47,500 nucleotides of DNA from contig CAJNDS010002508.1 of assembly GCA_905221605.1 (NCBI GenBank), positions 337,501 through 385,000 on the forward strand. The letters are read 5' to 3'. Shown piece by piece: positions 40,442 to 47,500 of the stretch. The stretch comes from Symbiodinium natans. Lineage: Eukaryota; Sar; Dinophyceae; Suessiales; Symbiodiniaceae. The stretch's first letter is position 1. Each line of letters opens with the position of its first letter. The notes below the pieces were generated by a model. That model saw only the letters and a list, made by a program, of their open reading frames with translations. It did not search any database and was not told the DNA's origin. The translations under genes were made by a program, and so were the position numbers.

Positions 40442-43400
40442 GGCTACAGGTTTCCTGGCTTTTCTACTGGGCTCTCTACAGTGTTCCTGCTCTACTTCTA
40501 CAGCTTGACTGTTGCACTCGGAATGCGGCGAATTTCCTGTTCCTACTCTCTCTGCACAAACGGTTCCTACTTCAAATGCACACATGTTTCCTGCATGAAG
40601 ACTGTTCCTACAACAAGACATGACTGTTCCTAACGCAAATTCACTCGTGTCAGAAATGCACATGACGTCCTGCTCACATGCTCTCATGACTGACATGTCT
40701 GTTCCTGAAACTTTTCCTGAACCCTCAAACACAAAACCTTCTGAAATTCCTGCAATGGTCGAAAACATCAAAGCTGCAAACGCGAATGTTCCTTTACTCT
40801 TGATCAACCTCACAGTAGCCTTAGCTTGTTCCTGGGTTCGGTGGTCTTGGAGCTCTTGTTTTCCTACGGGTTCGTTGTCTTCAGTTTGGAATCCTAGCCA
40901 ATGCAAAAGAAGTTTGATACGCTTTCCTGACAAGGGCTTAGTTCCTATATCGGCGGTGTTGTCCTTGGTCCCTACTGGGTGCACGCTAACGGTTCCTTGT
41001 TTGTGGAGGTCTTGAAGAAACAAGGTCCTGATCTGCAAATGTTTGACTCTTCCTACTCCCTGCCGAGTGATGATACCTCGGGCTGCCGAAGAATCAAGAT
41101 GCAAATGTACTACACAACGTTTTCCCGTCAAGAACTGAACTGCTTCCTTCAACAGAATTGAATCTGATGCTGCCGATGCTGCGGCGTAGTACTCTGCTTC
41201 ACCAGAGCTGAGCGAGACTGTCTTCTGGCTTCGAGAGAAACTATAGATCACCTGTCCATCCAGAAATACGTTTCCTGAGCTGGTTGATCTACGAGTGTCT
41301 TTCTTTCCTGCCCAATCACTGTCGCTGAATACCTCTAGAAGATGATACTCTTTGGACTCTACTCCAGTGAAATCATAGCTACCGTTCCTGATACTCTCAT
41401 GAAGATTGCTGAGGCCTCTGGGGGTCTTCCTGTACACAAGATGATAGCCTTCTGTCTTAGACATGTACTGCACAAGATGAATCAAGTGTTTCCATGATCC
41501 ATACGTAGGTTCCGACATCTTTGACGCTAGTCCACGAACTGCGAACTGCAAATCCGGTCTATCCTGGCCTACATACAGTAAGATTCCTACACACTTTCGG
41601 AATGATGCTGCTTGTTCCTGGTCAAGACTGTTGGTGTGATCGGCTTCCTGGCTCTCATGGGTGCAAGGAGTTGGCTTTGAGGCTGTGCTCTTGAGCTTGA
41701 GTTCTTCCTTGAGCTTGATGAGATACTTCGGGTCACTTTTGATGTGCAACTCATGGTTGTGGTACGTAAATTTCCTCTTGAGGAATCTAATGGTCTGAAG
41801 CGACTCTCCTACTGCAAGTTCTTGCTCAGTGAGAAAAGGGCCTTCGATCTTGAGTTCGTAGGTTTTGCCTAACATGCTCAGAACTGGCGCAAGGCTTCTA
41901 TTCTTTCCTGCTGCTTGAATGTCGTCTACGTGTACAACAAGAATACTCTTCATCTTGTCACGAAACAAAGTTGGACATGCAACACACCTGTCAAAGTCCT
42001 GTTCCTGCAAAGTGCTCGCAAAGTGGTCACTCCACAACAATGCTGCATCTCTCTGTCCTGGAAGTACACGCAAGAGTAACAAACCTTCGTTCCTGCAGTT
42101 GGGATCTTCTTCTCCGAAAAGCTCTACATATTCCTTTGGGAATTCACACGCTGTCCTGTTCCTTTGGGGTACCTGAAGGAATGCGTCCTTCACATCTACA
42201 GAATACAATGCATATTCCTGTTGCAATCCTAGTACCGGGATCAGTCTCACCAGCGAGACGCTCGTCGCTGGACTGAACGTGTCTGTGCGGTGTTCCTGTG
42301 TCTTGAACTCCCGCGCAACCAATCGAGCTCTACGAATCCATCGGTTTCCTCTAAATCTCCAGTCAAACACAAACTTCGTGGTAAGCCACTTGGTTCCTAC
42401 GTCTCTCTCTTCGTTTCCTTCACAGTTCTCTCCTCTCTCTTCTTCTCTCTGAAGTTCCTGCAAAGGGACTCGGTCTACTGCTTTCATGTCCTTGAGACGA
42501 TCGATCTCGGTGACCATCGCTTCTCGATCCAAGACTCTGAGTTCCTCCTCTGAAAGTTCTGGAGGTCCTGCATCTTCACTCGTGAAAATGTCCTGTTCTT
42601 CATCTGAGTCACCAATCTCAGAATAGGTGTCTTCCCAGAAAATGTCGTCAGTTCCTGCTTCAGGAAGTTCCTCATCATTGTGCTCAAAAACTCTTCCTAC
42701 GTTGAAAGGTGGATACTTCTTAGTTGGGGAATCCAGCTTCGGGATCTTGGAACCTGTTCCTACATCTTCAAACTGTGCTTTCCTAAGCTGTGGAGGTCCT
42801 CGTGCTGTGAGAAGTTCACTCAACATTGCACTGTCTGGCAAAAGTTCTTCAGACTCACCACCATCAGAAACATCCATACCTAGCTCTTTTTCCTGGGGAC
42901 TGCTTGAAGACGAAGGGTCACTAGACAACACATCTGACGCTGCTTCAGGTTCAACTTCTTCAAGATCTTGTTCGGCTTTCCTCTTTTGGGCTGCTTGGTG
43001 CTGTTTGGCTTTACCTGCTAAATACGTCATCCTTGGGATCACTGGTCCTGGCTTCTCACCAGAATCCCCGCCTTGGATGACAACTGCCTCAGATTGACTC
43101 TGAGGTCCTGAAGGTTTGTCCTGCACTGCTTGATCCTTTTCACCAGTGGGTGAGCCCATGATCTGGGTCATTACTGTTTTTGGTCCTGGAAGGCTTTTCT
43201 TGGGAACTACTCTGGTTGCTAGAGTGGTGTGCTTCACTTCCCATGAATGGATTCCTACACTACTGATTGCCTTAGCGTCGAAATGTTCAGGGCAACGCTT
43301 TGCACTTCTGCTAGTTTTGATACCATCCATGTGCCAAGTGATGTACAAGTCGTTGTCAGACTTTCCTAAGAACACTCCTCTCAACCACAAAGGATCACCT

Positions 43401-46400
43401 TTCCTGCTACTCTTCACGCCTGTCCTGTTAGCCAACACCATCAAACTCTCTCCAAACTCTGCCAAAGTTCCTTGAAACGGGCGACCTGAAATCCACTCGT
43501 AAGGGGTCATCCCTGTTCCTGAGTGTCGATGGTACCTGTTGATTATCCAGCTGGCATGTCGAAATGCCCAACTGAAGATCGGATGCGTGTGTGCAACAAG
43601 AATTCCTGCATGCTCTTCCATGCCTTTGATCAAAGTCAGAGCTTGCCTACGGACGGTTTGGATAGCTCGTTCAGCCATGCCGTTGGTTTCCTTTTGTCCT
43701 GAAACTGCATCTTGCAAGACTGTTCCTAGTCCTAACGATGATCGCTGCTTCTGAATGACCTGCTTGAGCTTCTTCAAGGTTCCTTCGTTGTCGGCTTTCA
43801 GGTTGATGGCTCCATACTGCAGTTGAGTGCTCATGTACGTAACTCCTTCAGCTAGATGATCAATCAGGCCTTTGCCTTTAGATGCTGTGGGAATACAGAC
43901 AACATTCCTACTCCAAGAGTCAACGCACACAAGACATACTGCAGACGCTGCTTCATCGTAGCTAGTACCTGTGAAACAAAAATCCATACAGAACGTAGGT
44001 CTCGATGATCTTTCCTTTTCAGGGTTCTCTCTAGGATGAGGCGACTCCTTTCCTTTACACGCAACACACACCGGACACCATGACGCATATGGCAGATGCG
44101 TCAAGTTGTGAGCTGCTACCTCTTCAGGTGGCGGCATCTTTTGGTCCTTGAGTGGTTCGGCAATCGCATATTCCTGATACCTTTTCTGGGCTGTGCTAAG
44201 TTCGTGGGTTCTTTCAGCTTCCATGACGGTCCTACTGAGTCTCCTCAGAATGTCCTGCTTTGAACCAAACTTAGATACACCAAACTCGGTGCAAAGTCCT
44301 CTCAGGGTCTTCAGGCTGCTTTGCTGGTTGTACTCATACCCATTGTGGTTGAAAACAAGTTCTCCTGCAAGTTCGTACCTGTGTTCGGGTGCTTCAGGTT
44401 CTTCAGGTTGAAATGCCTCATTTTCCTCTTCGACCTGTTCAGGGATCGTGTCGAGTTGCTTTTGTTCCTTCTTCTGCTTCTTGGTTTTGGGCTCTACTGG
44501 GTAGATCAGCTGGAATCTGCTTTGTCCTGTCCAGGACAATCCAGTGAGTGCCTCAGGGAACTGATCATGCTCATCTTCGGTCCAAGATTTGTCATCCTCA
44601 AAGAACTCACGCTTGATGGGTTCCTCTCCATAGGTTTTCCTATCAGGCTTCAGGTTTGAGATCTCTACCGGGATGTCTTTGGAATCTAGAGGATTGAACA
44701 ATGCTTTCCTGGGCGAATGGTGGTACCTAATCACCTCAGTGCCATCGTCACTGATCGACCAAACATCCTTAGTGTACTCTTCGAACATGCACCTGTCTTG
44801 GGCTTCTTTGGGTGTTCCTAAGAGGTTCAAGGGAAACTCTTGGTTCGAAGCTAACGTCAACACCTTGTATTTCCTAGTTCCATCGAAGATCGCACCTGTA
44901 GGATTCTCTAGGTCTCCAAACATAACACTATGGTACAGTAGATGCCATTCCTTGTCATCATGAATGAGGACTGCTCTGTAGGGGTACTTTCCTGGCTGAA
45001 ACTTGAGGTCAAAGTCCACATGCTGCGAAGTTCCGAGGCTGTAGTGAACTTGGTAAGGGTCTCTCCAGAATGACCATCCTATGCGCTGTTCCTCTACGAC
45101 AGACTTGAGGTTTTCACACAAGTGCAAGGGTATCGGCTTTCCTGTGGATGCTGTGTTCACTGCTCTCACGAATGCTGTAGCAGTAAGTGAGTTGTTGTTG
45201 TAGTTGACTGCAATCTTGGTTGTTCCTTCTGTAAGGACGGTACCTGTCGCTGTGCCGTTCCTAAACTCCCAACCTTTCTTCATCAACTTTCCTACAGCAA
45301 GTAACGGGTGAATCACTGATGAAATCAAGAACACTTCCTCAACCTTCACGGTAACTCCTGAAATGTCCTGAAACTCAACCTCAATGATCCTTTGGTCCGA
45401 AACCTTGATCAACTTACCTTGAGCATCCCTCAGAACAACTTGTGCTTTCTTTGGCGCTTTCCTACCAAATCTTTTCATCCACATAGGTGCCAACGAAATG
45501 TCGGCTCCAGAATCCAGTACCACTTCGATCTCTCGGGACTGGTCCTGTCGTGCTGTCCTGACAAACAGCTGTTCCTGTTCGTCACCGTACCAATGGTACA
45601 GCATGTCGTCAAGTTCTTCACATTCCTGGGACTCATCTTCATCTCCTATCCAGAACTCTTCTGTCTCTTTTCTCTCTTCCTGACTCTCTTCACACGTAAC
45701 TCTCAAGATCCTTCCGAAGTAGTCAATCTCAACTTCCTCTGAATCCTCGCTCAACGCAAACTCTTCCGGGAAACTTGTTGGGGGATCTCCAATGTGATGC
45801 ATTGAAACCATCCTAACTACAGGCTTGTTTGAGTTGGAGGTTCCTTGGCTGCTTTGGCTTCTTTGAGACTGCTGGTACCTCGAGGCTGACGAAGGGGCTT
45901 GAGTTGAGGTTCCTGTTGTACTCTGTTGTTCGCTTTGGCTCTCTAGGTCTACGGTCCTAGCTTGGTATCCCATGTCCATCTGCTTCTTCCTACACTGTGC
46001 TTCAAAGTGTCCATACCTATGACAGTAGTGGCAAACTCCTGACGCTGACTGTGCTTTTCCTTTGCCTTTGCCTTTGTAACTACCAAAGCCTCTACCATAG
46101 CCTTTTCCTCTACCTTTACCTCGGCCTCTGAAGCCTCTACCTCGACCTTTCCAATTGCCTCCTCGACCTTTGCCTTTACCTTTGCCTTTACCTTTACCTT
46201 TGTCCTCGAAACCTTTACCTGAACCTTTGCCTTTCTTGCTTTTACCTTTGCCTTTACCATAGCCTTTGTACCAACCTTTACCTTTGCCTTTCCATGCTCT
46301 GTTGACATCCATCGCTGCTAAACCTCCATGGTCTTCACCTGTGTCGATCAGGTCGGTTGTGGTCCTATGCGGCGTTCCTTGCTGCTGGCTAAGGGAGTTG

Positions 46401-47476
46401 GTCCATCGTTCGGTTGACTCGTAGTTGACTAGATACTGACGAAGGCTGTTGTACTTAGTGTCTTCACCAATGTTCAGCAAGATATGTCTCTTCACATCAG
46501 GCTTCATTCCTTGGATGAGGGTTGAAACTTTGAGGTTTTCCTGCACCTTCTCACCTGTTGCCTTCTCATACAACTCAATCTTTTCTTCATACTCTAGAAT
46601 GTTCTCTGCAATGCCTTTTTCCTTCGCGAAACGATAGTTGAGAACATTGTGGAAAAGCTCCAAAGATCGTGCTCTGTTCACCGGCTGATATTCCTTCATC
46701 AACATCCTATACGCTTCCATGCCATTCTGTTCCTGTACATGCTTCACAACACGAAAAGGTCTACCTTTTGTGTAGCTACTCAACACGCTGTACAACCTAC
46801 GACTGGCTTCTCTGGCTTCTGTTGACATCTCACTCATAGTGACTGCCTTATCTTCCTTGAGGTTCTTCTCTACGCGGTCCATGATCCTCACCATATTTTC
46901 ATCCAGTGCTCCGAGCCACGTTCGGAGTCGATTTCTGAACTCTCCAAATCCACTCTTCTCTTCTTGCCATGTACCTGGGTTGAAAGCTTCGGGTGCTTTG
47001 ATTAGTTTGTGTAGCTCCACATCTCCTGGCTTTCTTTCCTTGACGGCTCTCTCAAGTGATGAGCCAATCTCCTCAAATGTTGTGACTGCTTCTTGTTGTG
47101 CTCTCACAAGTGCTTCTTGTGACTCGGCTTGCTTCTGCTGAACTGCTGCTACTGTTTCCTGAAATGCTCGTGTCAATCCTTCCTCTCTTTGGCTTCCTGC
47201 TGCTGCTGAGTGCCTTATCTCCTGCGACAAAGCTTGTATGCCTTGCAGTGTTTGCATGTTTGCTTCGGCTAATGTTTTGAGTGCTTCTTCCACACCTTTG
47301 GCTGCTTCAAGGTTGTTGTAAACAAGTGTTGCTAAAAGTAATGATTTGTACTGCCTGCAATGTGCTGCTGCAGCTCTCCTCTGCTCTCGCGTCTTCTTTC
47401 CTGGCTTCTTCCTTCTGCTTCTGACTGCTTGGCAAAAAGACTGTGAAAAATACATCAGGATGATCCAAGTAACCAA
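38600..47476 (-). CDS. Ty1/copia Gag-Pol polyprotein with long C-terminal extension
   Basis: A 2,958-residue polyprotein that should encode particle assembly, self-cleavage, reverse transcription and integration. Residues in order: a Gag helical region (about 230-340); a Lys/Gly/Arg-rich tract (390-478); a CCHC knuckle C482, C485, H490, C495; an aspartic protease DSG at 655-657; a SAP-like motif 1053-1082; integrase H1123, H1127, C1134, C1137 and D1165, D1229, E1269; reverse transcriptase with D1761 and HVDD at 1849-1852; RNase H with D2052, D2054, E2093. Copia polyproteins are usually about 1,400 residues, so this is twice the normal size. The first Met at 47,476 gives a hydrophobic N-terminus resembling a signal peptide, and a later Met may be the true start. 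The stop is TGA at 38,600-38,602. No frameshift separates gag from pol. Confidence 0.92.
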   Translation of the reverse strand: MVTWIILMYFSQSFCQAVRSRRKKPGKKTREQRRAAAAHCRQYKSLLLATLVYNNLEAAKGVEEALKTLAEANMQTLQGIQALSQEIRHSAAAGSQREEGLTRAFQETVAAVQQKQAESQEALVRAQQEAVTTFEEIGSSLERAVKERKPGDVELHKLIKAPEAFNPGTWQEEKSGFGEFRNRLRTWLGALDENMVRIMDRVEKNLKEDKAVTMSEMSTEAREASRRLYSVLSSYTKGRPFRVVKHVQEQNGMEAYRMLMKEYQPVNRARSLELFHNVLNYRFAKEKGIAENILEYEEKIELYEKATGEKVQENLKVSTLIQGMKPDVKRHILLNIGEDTKYNSLRQYLVNYESTERWTNSLSQQQGTPHRTTTDLIDTGEDHGGLAAMDVNRAWKGKGKGWYKGYGKGKGKSKKGKGSGKGFEDKGKGKGKGKGKGRGGNWKGRGRGFRGRGKGRGKGYGRGFGSYKGKGKGKAQSASGVCHYCHRYGHFEAQCRKKQMDMGYQARTVDLESQSEQQSTTGTSTQAPSSASRYQQSQRSQSSQGTSNSNKPVVRMVSMHHIGDPPTSFPEEFALSEDSEEVEIDYFGRILRVTCEESQEERKETEEFWIGDEDESQECEELDDMLYHWYGDEQEQLFVRTARQDQSREIEVVLDSGADISLAPMWMKRFGRKAPKKAQVVLRDAQGKLIKVSDQRIIEVEFQDISGVTVKVEEVFLISSVIHPLLAVGKLMKKGWEFRNGTATGTVLTEGTTKIAVNYNNNSLTATAFVRAVNTASTGKPIPLHLCENLKSVVEEQRIGWSFWRDPYQVHYSLGTSQHVDFDLKFQPGKYPYRAVLIHDDKEWHLLYHSVMFGDLENPTGAIFDGTRKYKVLTLASNQEFPLNLLGTPKEAQDRCMFEEYTKDVWSISDDGTEVIRYHHSPRKALFNPLDSKDIPVEISNLKPDRKTYGEEPIKREFFEDDKSWTEDEHDQFPEALTGLSWTGQSRFQLIYPVEPKTKKQKKEQKQLDTIPEQVEEENEAFQPEEPEAPEHRYELAGELVFNHNGYEYNQQSSLKTLRGLCTEFGVSKFGSKQDILRRLSRTVMEAERTHELSTAQKRYQEYAIAEPLKDQKMPPPEEVAAHNLTHLPYASWCPVCVACKGKESPHPRENPEKERSSRPTFCMDFCFTGTSYDEAASAVCLVCVDSWSRNVVCIPTASKGKGLIDHLAEGVTYMSTQLQYGAINLKADNEGTLKKLKQVIQKQRSSLGLGTVLQDAVSGQKETNGMAERAIQTVRRQALTLIKGMEEHAGILVAHTHPIFSWAFRHASWIINRYHRHSGTGMTPYEWISGRPFQGTLAEFGESLMVLANRTGVKSSRKGDPLWLRGVFLGKSDNDLYITWHMDGIKTSRSAKRCPEHFDAKAISSVGIHSWEVKHTTLATRVVPKKSLPGPKTVMTQIMGSPTGEKDQAVQDKPSGPQSQSEAVVIQGGDSGEKPGPVIPRMTYLAGKAKQHQAAQKRKAEQDLEEVEPEAASDVLSSDPSSSSSPQEKELGMDVSDGGESEELLPDSAMLSELLTARGPPQLRKAQFEDVGTGSKIPKLDSPTKKYPPFNVGRVFEHNDEELPEAGTDDIFWEDTYSEIGDSDEEQDIFTSEDAGPPELSEEELRVLDREAMVTEIDRLKDMKAVDRVPLQELQREEERGENCEGNEERDVGTKWLTTKFVFDWRFRGNRWIRRARLVAREFKTQEHRTDTFSPATSVSLVRLIPVLGLQQEYALYSVDVKDAFLQVPQRNRTACEFPKEYVELFGEEDPNCRNEGLLLLRVLPGQRDAALLWSDHFASTLQEQDFDRCVACPTLFRDKMKSILVVHVDDIQAAGKNRSLAPVLSMLGKTYELKIEGPFLTEQELAVGESLQTIRFLKRKFTYHNHELHIKSDPKYLIKLKEELKLKSTASKPTPCTHESQEADHTNSLDQEQAASFRKCVGILLYVGQDRPDLQFAVRGLASKMSEPTYGSWKHLIHLVQYMSKTEGYHLVYRKTPRGLSNLHESIRNGSYDFTGVESKEYHLLEVFSDSDWAGKKDTRRSTSSGNVFLDGQVIYSFSRSQKTVSLSSGEAEYYAAASAASDSILLKEAVQFLTGKRCVVHLHLDSSAARGIITRQGVGRVKHLQIRTLFLQDLHKQGTVSVHPVGTKDNTADIGTKPLSGKRIKLLLHWLGFQTEDNEPVGKQELQDHRTQEQAKATVRLIKSKGTFAFAALMFSTIAGISEGFVFEGSGKVSGTDMSVMRACEQDVMCISDTSEFALGTVMSCCRNSLHAGNMCAFEVGTVCAERVGTGNSPHSECNSQAVEVEQEHCREPSRKARKPVAMSGTGEDASFNQLVQELREILETTRQERSESMESVSISLQESSMNMSRLAEESQATQKLLSDYKKETEEIKNIVKEIKQNEAEAKDEVKEIVKDLKERIESLEDFVKWYTQEEEEEEEDNEENDAEKERKDRELEAELRREGHLQETTSWTTSSTSSKGKQEGKDEATSWTTPTTSSKEGKEEATSWTTSSTSSKEKQEGKDEATSWTTSTTSSKGGKNKEEEAESITEKIRRINEEIQRKAEESKDKESDFEYPRDFSSEWKFYTENSSIYRQHYVTQEKVWCDYDYAYKHEKGKGKNKKKKGHAGEEEGKTSSGSGGQQPLSKEQEEELKAKLRKTLEAAAEENDRRLEKERQTKEEEAKAAAARAQADKEAREAAAKQAKEAKEAKAAAVKAKEEEERHRKNAAAQAAAAEKEAEARKELEEAVLLLMQEREKDKERIERLEKALSQRGSDAGSTTEEESRSPAKEKEEPEKKEPKEKKEKEDPEVKEKGPYSPRSYVKGSGKDNTRNSYAVFQYQEKFYQWKWNNDSQYWYFFDSEGKSPGEGNWVKQHKDKNGRKVCDEQLKKFEKFIEEKGKGKDKSQEKGEEGKGSSSSSSSKDVDDGYYEITSFS
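39800..40006 (-). repeat. In-frame tandem repeat, four copies (60/51/60 spacing)
   Basis: The plus-strand word CGAACTKGTAG recurs at 39,800, 39,860, 39,911 and 39,971, each followed by a shared CCACGATGTAG block. The minus strand codes for ATSWTTSSTSSK-like repeats separated by Lys/Glu/Gly-rich linkers. All spacings are multiples of three, so the reading frame is kept. Confidence 0.9.
40442..40801 (-). other. Hydrophobic segment followed by Cys-rich stretch after RNase H
   Basis: Residues 2229-2250 (GTFAFAALMFSTIAGISEGF and on) form a hydrophobic segment after Arg/Lys residues. The next 70 or so residues contain eight cysteines, including a CC pair. The layout resembles a signal anchor with a small disulfide-rich domain and occupies the place where an env-like gene would lie. 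No homology to any envelope protein is visible, and this DNA is also the densest part of the YAGGAA word, which may itself dictate some residues. Confidence 0.45.
40907..41344 (-). other. RNase H domain of copia type
   Basis: Residues about 2045-2190. Motifs VFSDSDWAGKKDTRRSTSG-like (D2052, D2054), SLSSGEAEYYA (E2093), LDSSAARG and NTADIGTKPLSG match copia RNase H, including the end motif that normally closes the polyprotein. Here the frame stays open for about another 770 residues. Confidence 0.9.
41657..42388 (-). other. Reverse transcriptase domain (RVT_2 type)
   Basis: Residues 1697 to about 1940. It starts at WLTTKFVFDWRF, followed by RRARLVAREFK, the motif A segment YSVDVKDAFLQVP (D1761) and the motif C segment HVDD (D1851, D1852), where most copia enzymes have YVDD. 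The catalytic aspartates are intact. Confidence 0.92.
43277..44110 (-). other. Integrase: HHCC zinc finger and DDE core
   Basis: Residues 1123 to about 1400. The zinc-binding motif is HNLTH followed by WCPVC (H1123, H1127, C1134, C1137). The catalytic triad is D1165 in CMDFCF, D1229 in KADNEG and E1269 in NGMAER, with 39 residues between the last two. This is the rve-type integrase core, placed before reverse transcriptase as in Ty1/copia and not after it as in Ty3/gypsy. Confidence 0.9.
44231..44320 (-). other. SAP-like DNA-binding motif inside the copia polyprotein
   Basis: Residues 1053-1082 read as a helix-extended loop-helix: LKTLRGLCTEFGVSKFGSKQ followed by DILRRLSR. This fits the SAP pattern of a leucine-rich helix, a G-x-x-x-x-G-S/T-K turn and an LxxRL second helix. 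SAP motifs bind AT-rich or scaffold DNA. It sits between protease and integrase, just upstream of the integrase zinc finger. The assignment is by eye only. Confidence 0.55.
45257..45559 (-). other. Retropepsin-like aspartic protease domain
   Basis: Residues about 640-740. The active-site motif reads VVLDSGADISLAP with the catalytic Asp at residue 655, matching the D-S/T-G signature of retrotransposon proteases. It would cleave the polyprotein. The segment of roughly 310 residues between this domain and the SAP-like motif has no family I recognise. Confidence 0.85.
45992..46309 (-). other. Gag nucleic-acid-binding region: KGK/RGR tract and CCHC zinc knuckle
   Basis: Residues about 390-495 of the polyprotein. 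A tract of repeated Lys-Gly and Arg-Gly dipeptides with scattered aromatics precedes a canonical retroviral-type knuckle, C-X2-C-X4-H-X4-C (CHYCHRYGHFEAQC). This part should bind the element's RNA during packaging. The Lys-Gly tract is coded by near-repetitive DNA (GCCTTTACC-like units on the plus strand). Confidence 0.9.
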
Positions 47477-47500
47477 TCCTAAAGGTGTTCCTGTATATAC

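Larger units (their letters stand above)
38110..47500 (-). mobile_element. Ty1/copia LTR retrotransposon, nearly complete, cut by the right window edge
   Basis: The domain order Gag, protease, integrase, reverse transcriptase, RNase H is diagnostic of Ty1/copia. The coding part is one unbroken ORF of 2,958 codons, so the copy is probably young or still active. Only 24 bases upstream of the ORF are inside the window, so the 5' LTR and primer binding site are not visible. About 470 bases of non-coding sequence follow the stop codon (38,130-38,600) and should contain the polypurine tract and the 3' LTR, but I could not fix LTR ends or a target duplication. The lower boundary is set by the exon-like island at 38,037-38,105, which looks like host sequence. 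The element lies on the same strand as the host exons. Confidence 0.85.

Overview
This is nuclear DNA of a dinoflagellate, most likely of the Symbiodiniaceae type. The grounds are a genome full of Arabidopsis-type telomere heptamers (TTTAGGG/CCCTAAA), very short exon-like islands with AG|G acceptor sites, and a giant Ty1/copia polyprotein gene. The telomere type and copia elements are known in dinoflagellates; the assignment itself is inference.

Positions 1 to about 38,100 look at first like a field of interstitial telomere repeats in both orientations. Read on the minus strand, most of the short unique islands between arrays carry a stop-free, protein-like frame, often next to YAG|G and |GT signals. 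I read them as small exons (about 40-150 bp) of one or more minus-strand genes. The best recognised gene is a nucleotide-diphospho-sugar transferase (Pfam Nucleotid_trans type) between about 25,160 and 20,715. Its motifs appear in the family's order along the minus strand: an N-terminal strand, a DMD (DxD) exon, LLVSVEAEF, WNCVNAGLLLLRS and YFDQQ.

The arrays follow a rule. On the plus strand the order is usually (CCCTAAA)n, exon, (TTTAGGG)n, intron interior, (CCCTAAA)n, exon and so on. In the minus-strand transcript each intron would then begin with (UUUAGGG)n and end with (CCCUAAA)n. These are complementary and could clamp the intron ends together. I consider this the main undescribed feature of the window. 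Intron interiors hold long perfect hairpins, a dispersed TATA-rich foldback family, and other tandem variants.

Positions 16,700-19,640 lack arrays and hold minus-strand coding-like remnants with stops and frame changes at 18,580-19,450.

From about 38,110 to beyond the right edge lies a Ty1/copia LTR retrotransposon on the minus strand with an uninterrupted 2,958-codon ORF: Gag with CCHC knuckle, protease, a SAP-like motif, integrase, reverse transcriptase, RNase H, then about 770 extra residues (a hydrophobic segment, a Cys-rich stretch, coiled coil and charged repeats). A dense strand-specific YAGGAA word runs through the whole element. Its 5' LTR is outside the window and I could not define the 3' LTR. 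Exon calls were made by eye by choosing the best minus frame per island, so single small exons are uncertain while the collective pattern is strong.
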